Shown here piece after piece: positions 43,542 to 53,016 of a stretch of 64,000 bases of DNA; position 1 is the first letter of the stretch; each line of letters opens with the position of its first letter. Both the position numbers and the translations under genes were made by a program. Origin of the DNA: Opitutia bacterium. Its GTDB lineage: Bacteria; Verrucomicrobiota; Verrucomicrobiia; Opitutales; Opitutaceae. The stretch covers positions 1 to 64,000 of the forward strand of contig JACPPI010000005.1 in the NCBI GenBank assembly GCA_016190985.1. The letters run 5' to 3'. A model generated the notes under the pieces. It was not told where the DNA came from. It did no database searches and was given only the letters and a program-made list of their open reading frames with translations.

Positions 43542-45758
43542 ATGGACACAGCACCCAAGGCGGACAAGGCACCGGGTTCGGGCGAAGCCTACCCCTACAC
43601 CTACTACGGCACGAGCTACAGCGGCTACGGCTCGGCCGGCCACGGGGACAACCAGATGCAGCGCAGCGTGCAGGACTACCTGCTCATCCTGCGCGAACGG
43701 GCCTGGTATATCGTGCTCGTGTTCACGCTGATTTTTTCCGCCGCGACCATCTACACCTTCACCCGCGTCCCGCAATTCCAGTCCGTCGCCAGCGTGCAGG
43801 TGTTCCGCCGCGACCAGGTCGTCATGCAGGTGCAGAGCGTGGGTGACAACGAGATCCGCTCGGCCGAGGACCTGAACACGCAGGTCAAGGTGCTGGAGAG
43901 CTTCGCCATCATCCAGCGGGTGGCGGACCGGCTCACCGGCGAGGACATGAAATCCTTCCTCGCCCCCTACCGCAAGGACACGGGCGAAGTGCCGGCCTCC
44001 CCGGCGGAAGCCATCTTCAAGAACCGCAAGATCGTGCCGGTGCGGCTGAGCCTCGTGTTGCAGGTGCAATACACCCATCCCGACAAGTATGTCGCCGCCA
44101 AGGTCGCCAACCTTTTCATCGACGAATACATCGCCTACAACTCGCGGCTCCGCATCGAGGATTCGATGAAGGCGGTCGACGACCTGAAGGAACGCGCCGA
44201 GCAGCAGAAGAAGAAAGTCGAGGAGCTTGCCCTCAATCTCCAGGCCTATCGCGAGAAAAACAAGATGGTCTCGCTCGACCAGCGCAAGGACATCGTCACC
44301 GAGAAACTCAAGGCGCTCAACGCCTACGTCACCCAGACGACCTCGCGGTTGAACGAAGCCGAGATCCGCTGGCGCCAGGTGCAGGAGCGCAAGGCCACGC
44401 CGGCGCAGCTGCTCGACCTGACGTTTGTCTCCAGCCAGTCGCTCATCACCCAGCTCGTGCAGCAGGTCTCGGCGCAGAAGATCGTCATGTCGCAGCTGCG
44501 CGAACACTACCGGGACAAGCACCCAAAGATGATCGAGGCCGTGAACTCGCTCGCCCAGATCGAGCGGGAGCTGAGCCGGGCCATCGATTCCACCGCCGCC
44601 ATGTTCGAGGCCGATTTCCAGACCGCCCGGCGCAACGACGAGGAGGCCCGCGCCAACCTCAAGCGCCAGGAAAGCGAGTCGCTGGAGCTGGACCGTTACG
44701 CCGTCGAGTATTCCAACCTCGAGCGCGACCTCGGCATCAACGAGCACCTGCTGAACAACATCCTCGGCCGCATGCGCGAGACCTCGATGAGCAGCACCAT
44801 CGAGACCCAGAGCGCGCGCGTCGTCGATCGTGCCGCACCGGCGCTCAAGCCGGTCTCGCCCAACATTCCGCTGAACCTGGCGCTCGGCTTCCTCGGTGGG
44901 CTTGCCCTCGGCACCGCCTTCGCCTTCTTCGTGGCCTACATTGACGACCGGGTGAAGAGCTCCTTCGACATCGAGTCGGTCGTCGGCCTGCCGCTGGTCG
45001 GCATCGTGCCGGAGATCAAGCGCATGGAGCAGCCCGACAAGGCGCAGATCGTGGTCAACAACCAGGACAAGCAGGTCGTCGAGTCATTCCTCACCCTGCA
45101 CTCCAGCCTCCGTCTCAAGGACGAGAGCAAGCGCGCCCAGGCCATCCTCGTCACGAGCACCATCCCCGGCGAGGGCAAGTCCTTCACCACGACCAATCTG
45201 GCCCTGACCTTCGCCGCCCACGGCGAAAAGGTGGTCATCGTGGATTGCGATCTCCGGAAGCCGAACATCCACAAATCATTCCGCCTCGAAAACCTCAAGG
45301 GCCTCATCGACGTGTGCGCCGGCACCCAGACAATCGACCAGGTGCTGTGCAAGGGCGTGCATCCCAACCTCGATGTCATCCCCGCGGGCGGCCGGGCCAA
45401 GAACCCCACGCAGATCCTCAACAGCAAGAATTTCGAGCTGATGCTCGCCGACCTGCGCAAGCGCTACGACCGCATCTTCGTGGACACGCCGCCCCTCGCC
45501 GCCGTGAGCGACGCGCTCATCATCCTCCCGCTGATGGACGGCTCGCTCTTCACGATCTTCTTCAACCGCGTGCGCCGCAAGGCCGCGCAGTTCAGCGCCC
45601 GCAGGCTCCTCGAGGTGAACGTGCCGTGCTTTGGCGCCGTGCTCAACGGCCTCAATCTCGCGGTCTCCGGCTACTACTACGCCCAGTATTACGACAAGTC
45701 CTACAAGGACTATTACGTGACGATGGCGAAGCAGGATCCGGGCACAACCGAGCGCTGA
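43542..45758 (+). CDS. Wzc-like chain-length regulator fused to BY-type tyrosine kinase
   Basis: A 738-residue inner-membrane protein. An N-terminal cytoplasmic tail rich in tyrosine (YPYTYYGTSYSGYG) precedes the first membrane helix (AWYIVLVFTLIFSAATIYTF), a long periplasmic Wzz/coiled-coil region and a second helix (LNLALGFLGGLALGTAFAFF). The cytoplasmic kinase has Walker A TSTIPGEGKSFTTTN, Walker A' VIVDCDLRKPN and Walker B RIFVDTPPLAAVS. The C-terminal cluster SGYYYAQYYDKSYKDYYV holds eight tyrosines, the expected autophosphorylation site. Phosphorylation cycles control polymer length and export. Confidence 0.93.
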   Translation: MDTAPKADKAPGSGEAYPYTYYGTSYSGYGSAGHGDNQMQRSVQDYLLILRERAWYIVLVFTLIFSAATIYTFTRVPQFQSVASVQVFRRDQVVMQVQSVGDNEIRSAEDLNTQVKVLESFAIIQRVADRLTGEDMKSFLAPYRKDTGEVPASPAEAIFKNRKIVPVRLSLVLQVQYTHPDKYVAAKVANLFIDEYIAYNSRLRIEDSMKAVDDLKERAEQQKKKVEELALNLQAYREKNKMVSLDQRKDIVTEKLKALNAYVTQTTSRLNEAEIRWRQVQERKATPAQLLDLTFVSSQSLITQLVQQVSAQKIVMSQLREHYRDKHPKMIEAVNSLAQIERELSRAIDSTAAMFEADFQTARRNDEEARANLKRQESESLELDRYAVEYSNLERDLGINEHLLNNILGRMRETSMSSTIETQSARVVDRAAPALKPVSPNIPLNLALGFLGGLALGTAFAFFVAYIDDRVKSSFDIESVVGLPLVGIVPEIKRMEQPDKAQIVVNNQDKQVVESFLTLHSSLRLKDESKRAQAILVTSTIPGEGKSFTTTNLALTFAAHGEKVVIVDCDLRKPNIHKSFRLENLKGLIDVCAGTQTIDQVLCKGVHPNLDVIPAGGRAKNPTQILNSKNFELMLADLRKRYDRIFVDTPPLAAVSDALIILPLMDGSLFTIFFNRVRRKAAQFSARRLLEVNVPCFGAVLNGLNLAVSGYYYAQYYDKSYKDYYVTMAKQDPGTTER

Positions 45759-45762
45759 GCGC

Positions 45763-46740
45763 TCAGTGCCGCGCGGCCGCGCGCTGCAGGCGGTCGTTGA
45801 TCGCCGCCGCCAGCCCGCCGCTGTCCGCCGCCGGCAACGGCTCCACCCGGATCTCGCGATAACGGCCGGCATCGGCTTGCCGCAGCACATCGTAGAGGTT
45901 GCGCGCCACCTCGTTCAACGCGCCGCGCCGGCTCAGCCAGAACAGGTGCTTCCAGGGATGTCCCGCTGGCCGGCGCTGTAGCACCCCGGCGACACCGGCG
46001 GGAAGCTGTCCGCTCCAGCGCCGCAGGACCAGCGGCGTGCGGGGGCTGTAATGCCGTTCCAGCAACCCCGGCGAGAGTTTTGGGGTGTTCGAGCCGCGCG
46101 ACCTTGCCTGCCGCACTCTCATGCCGAGAAAAAGTTCGAGCTGCCGGGCGGTCACCGCGCCCGGCCGCAGGATCCGGGGTCTCCGCGGATCCGTCACATC
46201 CAGCACCGTTGATTCCACGCCGACCGTGCATGCTCCGCCGTCGAGGATGTGCGGGATGCGCGCGCCCAGTCCGTCGCGCACATGCGCCGCCGTGGTGGGG
46301 CTGATGTAGCCGAACAGATTGGCGCTGGGCGCGGCCAGCGGGATTTTCGCGAGACGCAGCAGCCGGCGGGCCAGCGGATGCGCCGGCGCGCGGATGGCCA
46401 CGGTCGGGCCGCCCGAGGTCACGATGCCGGGCACGACCGGTTTCTTCGGCAGCACGAGCGTCAGGGGTCCGGGCCAGAAACGGCGGGCCAGCCGGCGCGC
46501 GGTGTCGTTGAACTCCGCCAGCGGCTCGGCCTGGGCCCGATCCAGCACGTGCACGATCAGCGGGTCGTTGGCCGGCCGGCGCTTGGCCCGAAAGATGGCG
46601 CGGCAAGCCTGGGCGTCGAGCGCGTGGGCGGCCAGGCCGTAGACGGTCTCGGTCGGGATCGCCACCAGCGCGCCGTTCCGCAGGGCCCGTGCGAGGCGCC
46701 GCAGGTTGGCGGAGGTGGGGGCATGGAATCGGGCCTGCAT
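45763..46740 (-). CDS. Threonylcarbamoyl-AMP synthase (Sua5 type)
   Basis: A 325-residue protein with the YrdC fold: LVAIPTETVYGLAAHALD, FRAKRRPANDPLIVHVLD, RFWPGPLTLVLPKK and PSANLFGYISPTTAAHV. The C-terminal 110 residues beyond the YrdC part are the Sua5 extension, so this is the long form (Sua5/YwlC) and not TsaC. It makes threonylcarbamoyl-AMP for the t6A modification of tRNAs that read ANN codons. It starts nine bases after the T tract of the rpsR terminator and is convergent with the kinase gene, four bases away. Confidence 0.92.
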   Translation of the reverse strand: MQARFHAPTSANLRRLARALRNGALVAIPTETVYGLAAHALDAQACRAIFRAKRRPANDPLIVHVLDRAQAEPLAEFNDTARRLARRFWPGPLTLVLPKKPVVPGIVTSGGPTVAIRAPAHPLARRLLRLAKIPLAAPSANLFGYISPTTAAHVRDGLGARIPHILDGGACTVGVESTVLDVTDPRRPRILRPGAVTARQLELFLGMRVRQARSRGSNTPKLSPGLLERHYSPRTPLVLRRWSGQLPAGVAGVLQRRPAGHPWKHLFWLSRRGALNEVARNLYDVLRQADAGRYREIRVEPLPAADSGGLAAAINDRLQRAAARH

Positions 46741-46748
46741 GTTCGGGC

Positions 46749-46776
46749 AAAAAAAGGCCGGAGCGCAGGCTCCGGC
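46749..46776 (-). terminator. Terminator after rpsR
   Basis: On the minus strand, GCCGGAGC and GCTCCGGC pair around a four-base loop and are followed by CTTTTTTTG. It lies between rpsR and the Sua5 gene. Confidence 0.85.
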
Positions 46777-46799
46777 GGAACGAGGAAGCCGGCAACGGC

Positions 46800-46994
46800 T
46801 TATTGCATCGTCAGCATGTTGCGCGCGCGCTTGATGTTCGACGTGACGCGGCGCTGCTGCTTGGCGGAGAAGCCCGTGTATTTGCGCGGCAGGATCTTGC
46901 CGGTGTCGGTGATGAAACGGCTCATCAGTTGGGGGCTGGTGAAAGGAATCTCCTCGGGCTTGAGGGTCTGGGTTTTGACTTCGGTCGTGCTCAT
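46800..46994 (-). CDS. rpsR: 30S ribosomal protein S18
   Basis: A 64-residue basic protein with the S18 signatures [19 protein letters not shown] and [20 protein letters not shown]18 binds 16S rRNA in the platform of the small subunit next to S6. The usual neighbours rpsF, ssb and rplI are not here; the gene stands alone between a tRNA and its own terminator. The start at 46994 gives [16 protein letters not shown]; the frame extends 18 codons further upstream. No zinc-binding cysteines are present (C-minus form). Confidence 0.94.
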   Translation of the reverse strand: MSTTEVKTQTLKPEEIPFTSPQLMSRFITDTGKILPRKYTGFSAKQQRRVTSNIKRARNMLTMQ

Positions 46995-47096
46995 GATTGG
47001 AAAAGGAGCCGGAAGGTTGGCGGTCGGCTCACCCCTGTCAACGGGCATTTTTGGTTTGCCAAACCCTTGTGGCGGTCATGTTTGGGCTGGTCCTTA

Positions 47097-47172
47097 GTCC
47101 CCGTAGCTCAAATGGATAGAGCACGCGTTTCCTAAACGTGTGATCCCGGTTCAATTCCGGGCGGGGGCACCA
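47097..47172 (+). tRNA. tRNA-Arg (anticodon CCT)
   Basis: A 76-base cloverleaf. The acceptor stem is GTCCCCG with CGGGGGC (one T-G pair), the anticodon loop is TTCCTAA in a CGCGT/ACGTG stem, the T arm contains GGTTCAATTCC, and the 3' CCA is encoded. CCT reads the AGG arginine codon. Confidence 0.95.
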
Positions 47173-47351
47173 GCAGTTTGACTGGATGGACGAACCGGAT
47201 CATTCCGATTAGGAAGTGCGCTATGGGCGACTCTGCTTAAGGGGGGACATAAGATTCTCTGTCACCTGATCCGGCTTTTCGCGCCCTTGTGTGGCGTATG
47301 AAAGCTTTCTCCCTTGCTTCGATCGCCGTGACAAACGGAGCGGAAAATCCC

Positions 47352-48977
47352 ATGCTCCCGACCCACATGCCCGCCCTTGCATCGCTCGACGACGCCGCGC
47401 TGGTGACCGCGACCCTGGCGGGAGATCGCGATGCGTTCAGCCAAATCGTCACGCGCTACCAGGCGCTGGTCTGCTCGCTCGCTTACAACGCCACCGGCAG
47501 CGTCCGCCAGAGCGAGGATCTCGCGCAGGAAACGTTCGTGGCCGCCTGGCGCGATCTTAGCCAGTTGCGTGAGACCACCAAATTGCGCGGCTGGTTGTGC
47601 AGCATCGCCCGACACAAGATCAGCCGCGCTTTCAGCGCCTCGGTGCGCGAGCCCGCGCACGCGGCCGAGCCGCTTGACGCCGCGTATGAGCTCGCCGCGA
47701 CGGATCCGCTCCCGTCCGAGCAGGCCGTCACCCGCGAGGAGCAGGCGATCCTGTGGCGTTCGCTGGAGCAGATTCCCGAGAGTTACCGCGAGCCGCTGAT
47801 TTTATTCTACCGCGAAAACCACTCCGTCGAACGCGTGGCCGCCGCGCTCGAGCTCACCGAGGACGCCGTGAAGCAGCGCCTCTCGCGCGGCCGCAAGCTG
47901 CTGCAGGACCAGGTGGCCGCTTTCGTCGAGGTCGCATTGCAACGGACGGCACCCGGCGCCGCTTTCACCACGAGCGTGCTGAGTGCGCTGCCCGGGCTCA
48001 CCGTGCCCGCCGCGGCGGCCGCCGTCGCGAAGGGCGCCGTGGTCAAAACCACGGGCACCGGCGGACTTGCCGTCGCGATCCTCGGACCGGTGGTCGCAAT
48101 TCTGGGCGCCTGGCTCGGCTACCAGGTGAGCCTCGAAAGCGCGGACCGGGCGAAAGCGGCGTCGCCGCGCGAGCGCGAGTTCCTGCGCCAGCTGGCCTGG
48201 CGCGTGTGGCTCGCGGCGGGGGTCCTCGTCCTCTTGCTGTTTACCGGCGTTTATTTCGATGTGTGGCTGTTCAGCCACTCGGAGAGGTTGGTGGAGCCCT
48301 TCGCCATCATCTGCGGCGGCTACGGCGTCGCGCTCGTGCTGACCTTGTTGTCCGCCAGCAGGCGCTTGCACGAATTCCGCCGGGAGGAAGCGGAGAACCG
48401 GCCACCCGCGAGCGTCGCGCCGGCGCCGCCGTGGTTCTTCCGGCCGTTCGAATACCGGAGCCGGTGGACGCTGCTCGGGCTGCCACTGATCCACATTCGG
48501 ATGCAGCAAACGGGTGCCGCCGGCCAGACGCTGCCCGCGGTCGGCTGGATCGCGATTGGCAACATCGCGCGCGGCGGGCTGTTCGCTTTCGGCGGACTCG
48601 CGTTTGCGCCGGTCTGCCTTGGTGGCGGCGCGGTCGGACTGCTCGCGATGGGCGGATTTGGGGTGGGGGTGTTTTCCTTTGCGGGCGCGGCGTTCGGGGT
48701 GTGGGCGGTGGGCGGCGTCGCGGCCGGTTATCTCGCCTCGGGCGGCGCGGCGCTGGGCTGGCTGGGCGCGTGCGGCGGCGTCGCGGTGGCGCACGACTTT
48801 GCCGTCGGCGGGGCGGCGGCGGCGCAGAACATCAACGACGACGCGGCACGGGCGTTCGTGCAGCACAGCGAATTCTTCCGCTGGGCAAAGTTGCTCTCGC
48901 AACACGCCATGATCCTTCTTTGGCTGCCGCTGGGCATCGTGGTCGGGCAAGTGCTCGGGCTCCGGCGGAAACGCTGA
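47352..48977 (+). CDS. ECF-type sigma factor fused to a multi-pass membrane domain
   Basis: A 541-residue fusion. Residues about 10-200 form an ECF sigma factor: region 2 in DAFSQIVTRYQALVCSLAYN and QSEDLAQETFVAAWRDL, region 4 in QIPESYREPLILFYRENHSV and ALELTEDAVKQRLSRGRKLL. The remaining 340 residues hold at least four membrane helices and a glycine-rich repeat block (GGLFAFGGLAFAPVCLGGGA, GFGVGVFSFAGAAFGVWAVG). The tethered domain may act as a built-in anti-sigma sensor, because no separate anti-sigma gene is adjacent. Starts at 47298 and 47367 are also possible. Confidence 0.85.
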   Translation: MLPTHMPALASLDDAALVTATLAGDRDAFSQIVTRYQALVCSLAYNATGSVRQSEDLAQETFVAAWRDLSQLRETTKLRGWLCSIARHKISRAFSASVREPAHAAEPLDAAYELAATDPLPSEQAVTREEQAILWRSLEQIPESYREPLILFYRENHSVERVAAALELTEDAVKQRLSRGRKLLQDQVAAFVEVALQRTAPGAAFTTSVLSALPGLTVPAAAAAVAKGAVVKTTGTGGLAVAILGPVVAILGAWLGYQVSLESADRAKAASPREREFLRQLAWRVWLAAGVLVLLLFTGVYFDVWLFSHSERLVEPFAIICGGYGVALVLTLLSASRRLHEFRREEAENRPPASVAPAPPWFFRPFEYRSRWTLLGLPLIHIRMQQTGAAGQTLPAVGWIAIGNIARGGLFAFGGLAFAPVCLGGGAVGLLAMGGFGVGVFSFAGAAFGVWAVGGVAAGYLASGGAALGWLGACGGVAVAHDFAVGGAAAAQNINDDAARAFVQHSEFFRWAKLLSQHAMILLWLPLGIVVGQVLGLRRKR

Positions 48978-49087
48978 GCGGAACGAACACGGAGGACAGG
49001 TGACCGGCAGGGCGGCTTGAGTGGCTACGGCTGGCAGGCCAGCCCCCGGCGAAGACTGTCGCGCCGGAGCCCGCAGAGCGCGGCGGA

Positions 49088-49696
49088 CTACATCCCGCTG
49101 GGGAAGGTCTTGTGATCCACCGCGCCGCTGGCCCGCACCAGCTTGAGCGCCGCCCCGTATTCCTCCAGCAACCGCAGGGCGTAGCGGAGGCGCTGGCGCT
49201 GCATGGCGTCCTCCTTGCCGAGGTCGGGCGCGCCGTCGGGCGCGTTCAGGTTTTGCTCGGCGTGGTGGATGATGACATGCTCGGGAATCCAGCAGAGGCG
49301 GTTGTTCTTGGTGCCGCTCATGCGCAATTCCGCCACCGGGTAACTGCCGCCGCGGCTGGCCGACACGGTGACAATCAGGCCGGGCTTGTGGCCGATTTCA
49401 CCCGCCGTGCAATTGAGCAGAAAATTCTTTACCCCGGGCGTAGCCATGCCGCTCCATTCCGGAGTCACGACGACAAGCGCGTCAGCCGCCTTCAGTTCCG
49501 CCGAAATGGGATCCCAGAGGACATCGGACGCGCCGCCGGTGGCCTCGTCCCACAGGGGCAGCGGATTGCCGCCCAGACTGTAGAGGTGGGTTTCAGCACC
49601 GGGGTGTTCGCGGGTCAGCACCGTCTGCACATACTTCGCCACCTTGAGTGTCTGCGCGTCCTGCCGGTGGCTGCCGCTGAGAATGAAAAATTTCAT
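49088..49696 (-). CDS. NADPH-dependent FMN reductase family protein
   Basis: A 202-residue flavodoxin-like protein. [20 protein letters not shown] contains the phosphate-binding loop for FMN, and [20 protein letters not shown] is the second FMN-contacting motif of the FMN_red family. It is longer at the C-terminus than typical chromate/azo reductases. It reduces FMN or quinones with NAD(P)H; the physiological acceptor is unknown. It is divergent from aroC. The start at 49696 matches the family. Confidence 0.85.
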   Translation of the reverse strand: MKFFILSGSHRQDAQTLKVAKYVQTVLTREHPGAETHLYSLGGNPLPLWDEATGGASDVLWDPISAELKAADALVVVTPEWSGMATPGVKNFLLNCTAGEIGHKPGLIVTVSASRGGSYPVAELRMSGTKNNRLCWIPEHVIIHHAEQNLNAPDGAPDLGKEDAMQRQRLRYALRLLEEYGAALKLVRASGAVDHKTFPSGM

Positions 49697-49758
49697 GGCC
49701 CAACTGTGCCCCACCTAGGGCTTGCTTGCAAGCAGGGTGCGTTCAAACATTCCCGCCT

Positions 49759-50850
49759 GTGTCCAATTTCTTCGGCCAAAATTTCCGCATCACCACCTGG
49801 GGCGAGAGCCACGGGCCGGCCGTGGGCGTGGTCATCGACGGCTGTCCCGCCCGCCTGCCACTGACCGCGGAGGAAATCCAGGCCGACCTCGACCGCCGCC
49901 GTCCGGGCCAAAGCGACATCACCACGCCGCGCAAGGAGCCTGACCGGGTCGAGATTCTCTCCGGTGTATTCGAGGGGATGACCACCGGCGTGCCGATCTC
50001 GCTCGTGGTGCGCAGCTCTGACCAGCGTCCGGAGGCCTACGACGAGATGAAGCAGAAATATCGTCCGTCGCACGCCGACTACACCTATCAGATGAAATAC
50101 GGCCACCGCGACCACCGCGGAGGCGGCCGTTCCTCGGCCCGCGAGACCATCGGGCGCGTGGCCGCCGGCGCGGTGGCGAAAAAAACACTCCAGTTGGCGG
50201 CCAAGACAGAGATCCGCGCCTACGTGACACGCATCCACGACATCGCCGCGCCGGTCATGACCGGGTTTCCCACGCTCGCCGAGGTCGAGGCCAACGCCGT
50301 GCGCTGTCCCGATGCGGCCACCGCCGCCCGGATGATCGAGCGCATCAAGCAGGCCCGCAGCGAGGGCGACTCCGTCGGCGGGGTCATTGAGTGCCGCGTG
50401 CGTCAGGTGCCCGCCGGGCTCGGCGAGCCGGTGTTCGACCGGCTGGAGGCGGACCTTGCGAAGGCCATGCTCTCGCTGCCCGCGACCAAGGGTTTCGAGA
50501 TCGGCAGCGGGTTTGCCGGCACGCTGCTCAAGGGTTCCGCGCACAATGACGCTTTCGTGACGAAGGGCGGTCAGATCCGCACGGCCACCAACCATTCCGG
50601 CGGCGTCCAGGGCGGGATCAGCAACGGCGAGGAGATCGTCTTCCGCACGGCCTTCAAGCCCACCGCGACCATCCTCCAGCCGCAGCAGACCGTGGACATC
50701 CACGGAGTCGAGGCTGAGTTGCAGGCGCGGGGCCGGCACGATCCCTGCGTGCTGCCGCGCGCCGTGGTGATCGTCGAGGCCATGACGGCGCTCGTGCTGG
50801 TGGACCATTGGATGCGCCAGGCGGCGCAGAACCAGACATTCAGGTTCTGA
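49759..50850 (+). CDS. aroC: Chorismate synthase
   Basis: A 363-residue enzyme starting at GTG ([20 protein letters not shown] follows directly). The three signatures are present: [34 protein letters not shown] and, near the C-terminus, [20 protein letters not shown]. It uses reduced FMN to convert EPSP to chorismate, the branch point for aromatic amino acids. The frame is open 11 codons upstream, but the family start is the GTG. The FMN reductase on the other strand shares the promoter region; a supply of reduced flavin is a possible link but speculative. Confidence 0.96.
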   Translation: MSNFFGQNFRITTWGESHGPAVGVVIDGCPARLPLTAEEIQADLDRRRPGQSDITTPRKEPDRVEILSGVFEGMTTGVPISLVVRSSDQRPEAYDEMKQKYRPSHADYTYQMKYGHRDHRGGGRSSARETIGRVAAGAVAKKTLQLAAKTEIRAYVTRIHDIAAPVMTGFPTLAEVEANAVRCPDAATAARMIERIKQARSEGDSVGGVIECRVRQVPAGLGEPVFDRLEADLAKAMLSLPATKGFEIGSGFAGTLLKGSAHNDAFVTKGGQIRTATNHSGGVQGGISNGEEIVFRTAFKPTATILQPQQTVDIHGVEAELQARGRHDPCVLPRAVVIVEAMTALVLVDHWMRQAAQNQTFRF

Positions 50851-50929
50851 TTCTACACCAAGGCCGCAAAGCGAGCGAAGGTATCGGCTTGGTTTGCATT
50901 CTTGGCGGCCTTTGCGATCTTGGGATGAA

Positions 50930-51676
50930 GTGAATTCCGTCTACTTCATCCTCGGCACGCCCGGCTCGGGCCGCCGCGCCATTGTGCGCGACCTGATCGA
51001 GAACGGGCTCGCGCCGGAAGAGCGGGCGCTGGTGCTGCTGGCCAATAAGGAAGGCGCCGACCCGGCCGACGTCAGGCTGGCCGGCCTGCCCAATGCGGAG
51101 ATTCGCCGCTGGACCTGGCATGAGCCGGCCCTGCCGCCGGTCGACTTGCCGCCGGGCGCGACGGTTTTCCTTGTGGCGGACTCATTGGCCAGCCCGATCG
51201 ACCAGCTGGAGGCCCTGAAACCCTGGCTCGCGGAGCACGGCGCCACCCTTGCGCGGATTTTCTGTGTCGTGGATTGCCAGCTCGCGGAGAAACAGCCGGT
51301 GCTCCGGCAATGGTTCGACGCCTGCATCCATTTTGCCGACGTCGTGTTTCTCACGCACCGCGAGGGCCTCGCCAACAAGTGGCTCAGCGATTTCATCGCC
51401 CATTTCAAGGACCAGCGCTACCCCTGTCACTTCGTGCAGGTGAAGGCCCGGGGTGATCTGCCGACCCCGCTCGTCTGGCTCGACCCAACGGCCCGCCGGG
51501 TCTCGCAATACTTCGACGAAGGCGAGGCCTATGAGATCGAGGGACTGGAGACCGACGATGAGGAGGACGACGAGGACACCGGCCTGCTCCCGCCGGAGCC
51601 TTATTTCGTGCGGCTCAGCAGCGGCCGGCGGGAAAAGGAAGTCCCCGATCTCCGCGACTATCTGCCCAGGAAATAA
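50930..51676 (+). CDS. P-loop-like protein with GxxGxGRR in place of GK[ST]
   Basis: The 248-residue product starts at GTG with VYFILGTPGSGRRAIVRDLI, a Walker-A-like loop in which the lysine is replaced by arginine and no serine/threonine follows. Later strands (TVFLVADSLASPIDQLEALK, RIFCVVDCQLAEKQPVLRQW, HFADVVFLTHREGLANKWL) resemble the CobW/G3E GTPase fold. An acidic run (about residues 205-215) precedes a conserved-looking C-terminus (PYFVRLSSGRREKEVPDLRD). It may be a nucleotide-binding protein that has lost hydrolysis. The start was chosen at the GTG; no better one is seen. Confidence 0.6.
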   Translation: MNSVYFILGTPGSGRRAIVRDLIENGLAPEERALVLLANKEGADPADVRLAGLPNAEIRRWTWHEPALPPVDLPPGATVFLVADSLASPIDQLEALKPWLAEHGATLARIFCVVDCQLAEKQPVLRQWFDACIHFADVVFLTHREGLANKWLSDFIAHFKDQRYPCHFVQVKARGDLPTPLVWLDPTARRVSQYFDEGEAYEIEGLETDDEEDDEDTGLLPPEPYFVRLSSGRREKEVPDLRDYLPRK

Positions 51677-51728
51677 CCCGCCCGAAAATCGGCGGAATTG
51701 CCGCCCGCCGTTGCGCTATGCTAGCGTC

Positions 51729-52826
51729 ATGATCCAACCCGAACCTGCCATGGCCGCCCCGACCCCGACCCTGCCCACGCCGCGCACGATGTATCGCGCG
51801 CTGGCCCGGCGCGACGCCGCCTACGAGGGGGTGTTTTTCACCGGCGTGAAGACCACCGGCATCTTCTGCCGCCCGACCTGCCGCGCGAAAAGGCCCAAGC
51901 CCGAGAACGTCGAGTTTTTCCCGAACATCAGCGAGGCGTTGCATGGCGGCTACCGGCCGTGCCGGCTCTGCCGGCCGATGGACACCACCAAGCCCGTGCC
52001 GCCGCTCGTCGAGCGGCTGCGTCGCGCCGTCGAGGCATCCGCCGAGGGCCGCGTGAGCGACAAGGACCTGGTGGCGATGGGCATCGAGCCGTCGACGGCC
52101 CGGCGACAGTTCCAGGCCTGTCACGGGATGACCTTTCACGCCTACCAGCGCGCGCGCCGGATGGGCCTGGCCCTGCGCGACGTGCAATCCGGCAAAGCGG
52201 TCATCGACGTGCAACTGGCCCGCGGCTACGAGTCCACCAGTGGATTCCGCGAGGCCTTCACGCGCATCTTCGGCACGCCGCCGCGCGGCGCCAAGACGGG
52301 CAACTGCCTGTTCACCCAGCGGCTGGAGACTCCGCTCGGCACCATGCTGGCGGTGGCCGATGAGCAGGGCCTGCGCCTGCTGGAGTTCGCCGACCGGCGC
52401 GGCCTCGAGCGCGAACTGGCCGGCCTCCGTCGGCGTTTGAAGTGCGCGATCATTCCGGGCAGCAGCGCGTTGCTGGACGAAACCCAGCGGCAACTCACGC
52501 GCTATTTCGCCGGCGAATCGCTCGTCTTCGATCTGCCGCTCGCGCCGGTGGGCTCGGATTTTCAGCGGCGCGTCTGGGCCGAGTTGCAGCGCATCCCGGC
52601 GGGCCGGACCCGCAGTTACAAGGAAATGGCGGCGCGGGTGCGGCTACCCCGCGGCCACCGCGCGGTCGCCCGCGCCAATGGCGCCAACATGCTCGCGCTC
52701 GTCATTCCCTGCCACCGGGTCATCAACACTGACGGCTCGTTGAACGGTTACGCCGGCGGTATCTGGCGCAAGCAGCGGTTGCTGGAACACGAGCGAAAGT
52801 TTGCGCCCGAACGAAGAGGGTCTTGA
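51729..52826 (+). CDS. ada: Bifunctional Ada: DNA-methyl acceptor, AraC regulator and alkyltransferase
   Basis: The 365-residue product has three parts. The N-terminal zinc/methylphosphotriester acceptor domain has TGIFCRPTCRAKRPKPENV and GYRPCRLCRP with four cysteines; the AraC-type helix-turn-helix follows (FHAYQRARRMGLALRDVQSG, GYESTSGFREAFTRIFGTPP); the C-terminal O6-alkylguanine transferase has the acceptor cysteine in LVIPCHRVI. Methylation of the first domain turns Ada into an activator of alkylation-repair genes in E. coli. The ATG at 51729 begins MIQPEPAMAAPTPT; one at 51750 is also possible. Confidence 0.94.
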   Translation: MIQPEPAMAAPTPTLPTPRTMYRALARRDAAYEGVFFTGVKTTGIFCRPTCRAKRPKPENVEFFPNISEALHGGYRPCRLCRPMDTTKPVPPLVERLRRAVEASAEGRVSDKDLVAMGIEPSTARRQFQACHGMTFHAYQRARRMGLALRDVQSGKAVIDVQLARGYESTSGFREAFTRIFGTPPRGAKTGNCLFTQRLETPLGTMLAVADEQGLRLLEFADRRGLERELAGLRRRLKCAIIPGSSALLDETQRQLTRYFAGESLVFDLPLAPVGSDFQRRVWAELQRIPAGRTRSYKEMAARVRLPRGHRAVARANGANMLALVIPCHRVINTDGSLNGYAGGIWRKQRLLEHERKFAPERRGS

Positions 52827-52917
52827 CCACGGATTTCACGGAAATACACGGATAGGAAACGAATGGGCCGGTGATCGGTTGGTTTTTATCTGTGCTCTCC
52901 GTGAAATCCGTGGTCAA
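52823..52917. repeat. 20-base inverted repeat after ada
   Basis: Arms 52823-52842 and 52898-52917 are exact reverse complements (TTGACCACGGATTTCACGGA) with a 55-base spacer that itself carries related half-repeats (ATACACGGATA, TATCTGTG). The first arm overlaps the ada stop codon. The arm is a dispersed sequence of a type seen in many genomes. Confidence 0.8.
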
Positions 52918-53016
52918 AACATGGCGACTCTAAGTCTCAGGGTCTTGTTTTCTGGCTCCCACACAAAGTTCTTGCGCCACCCCGGCCGGGGCGTATCCAT
53001 GCCCCTTCGGTTTTTT

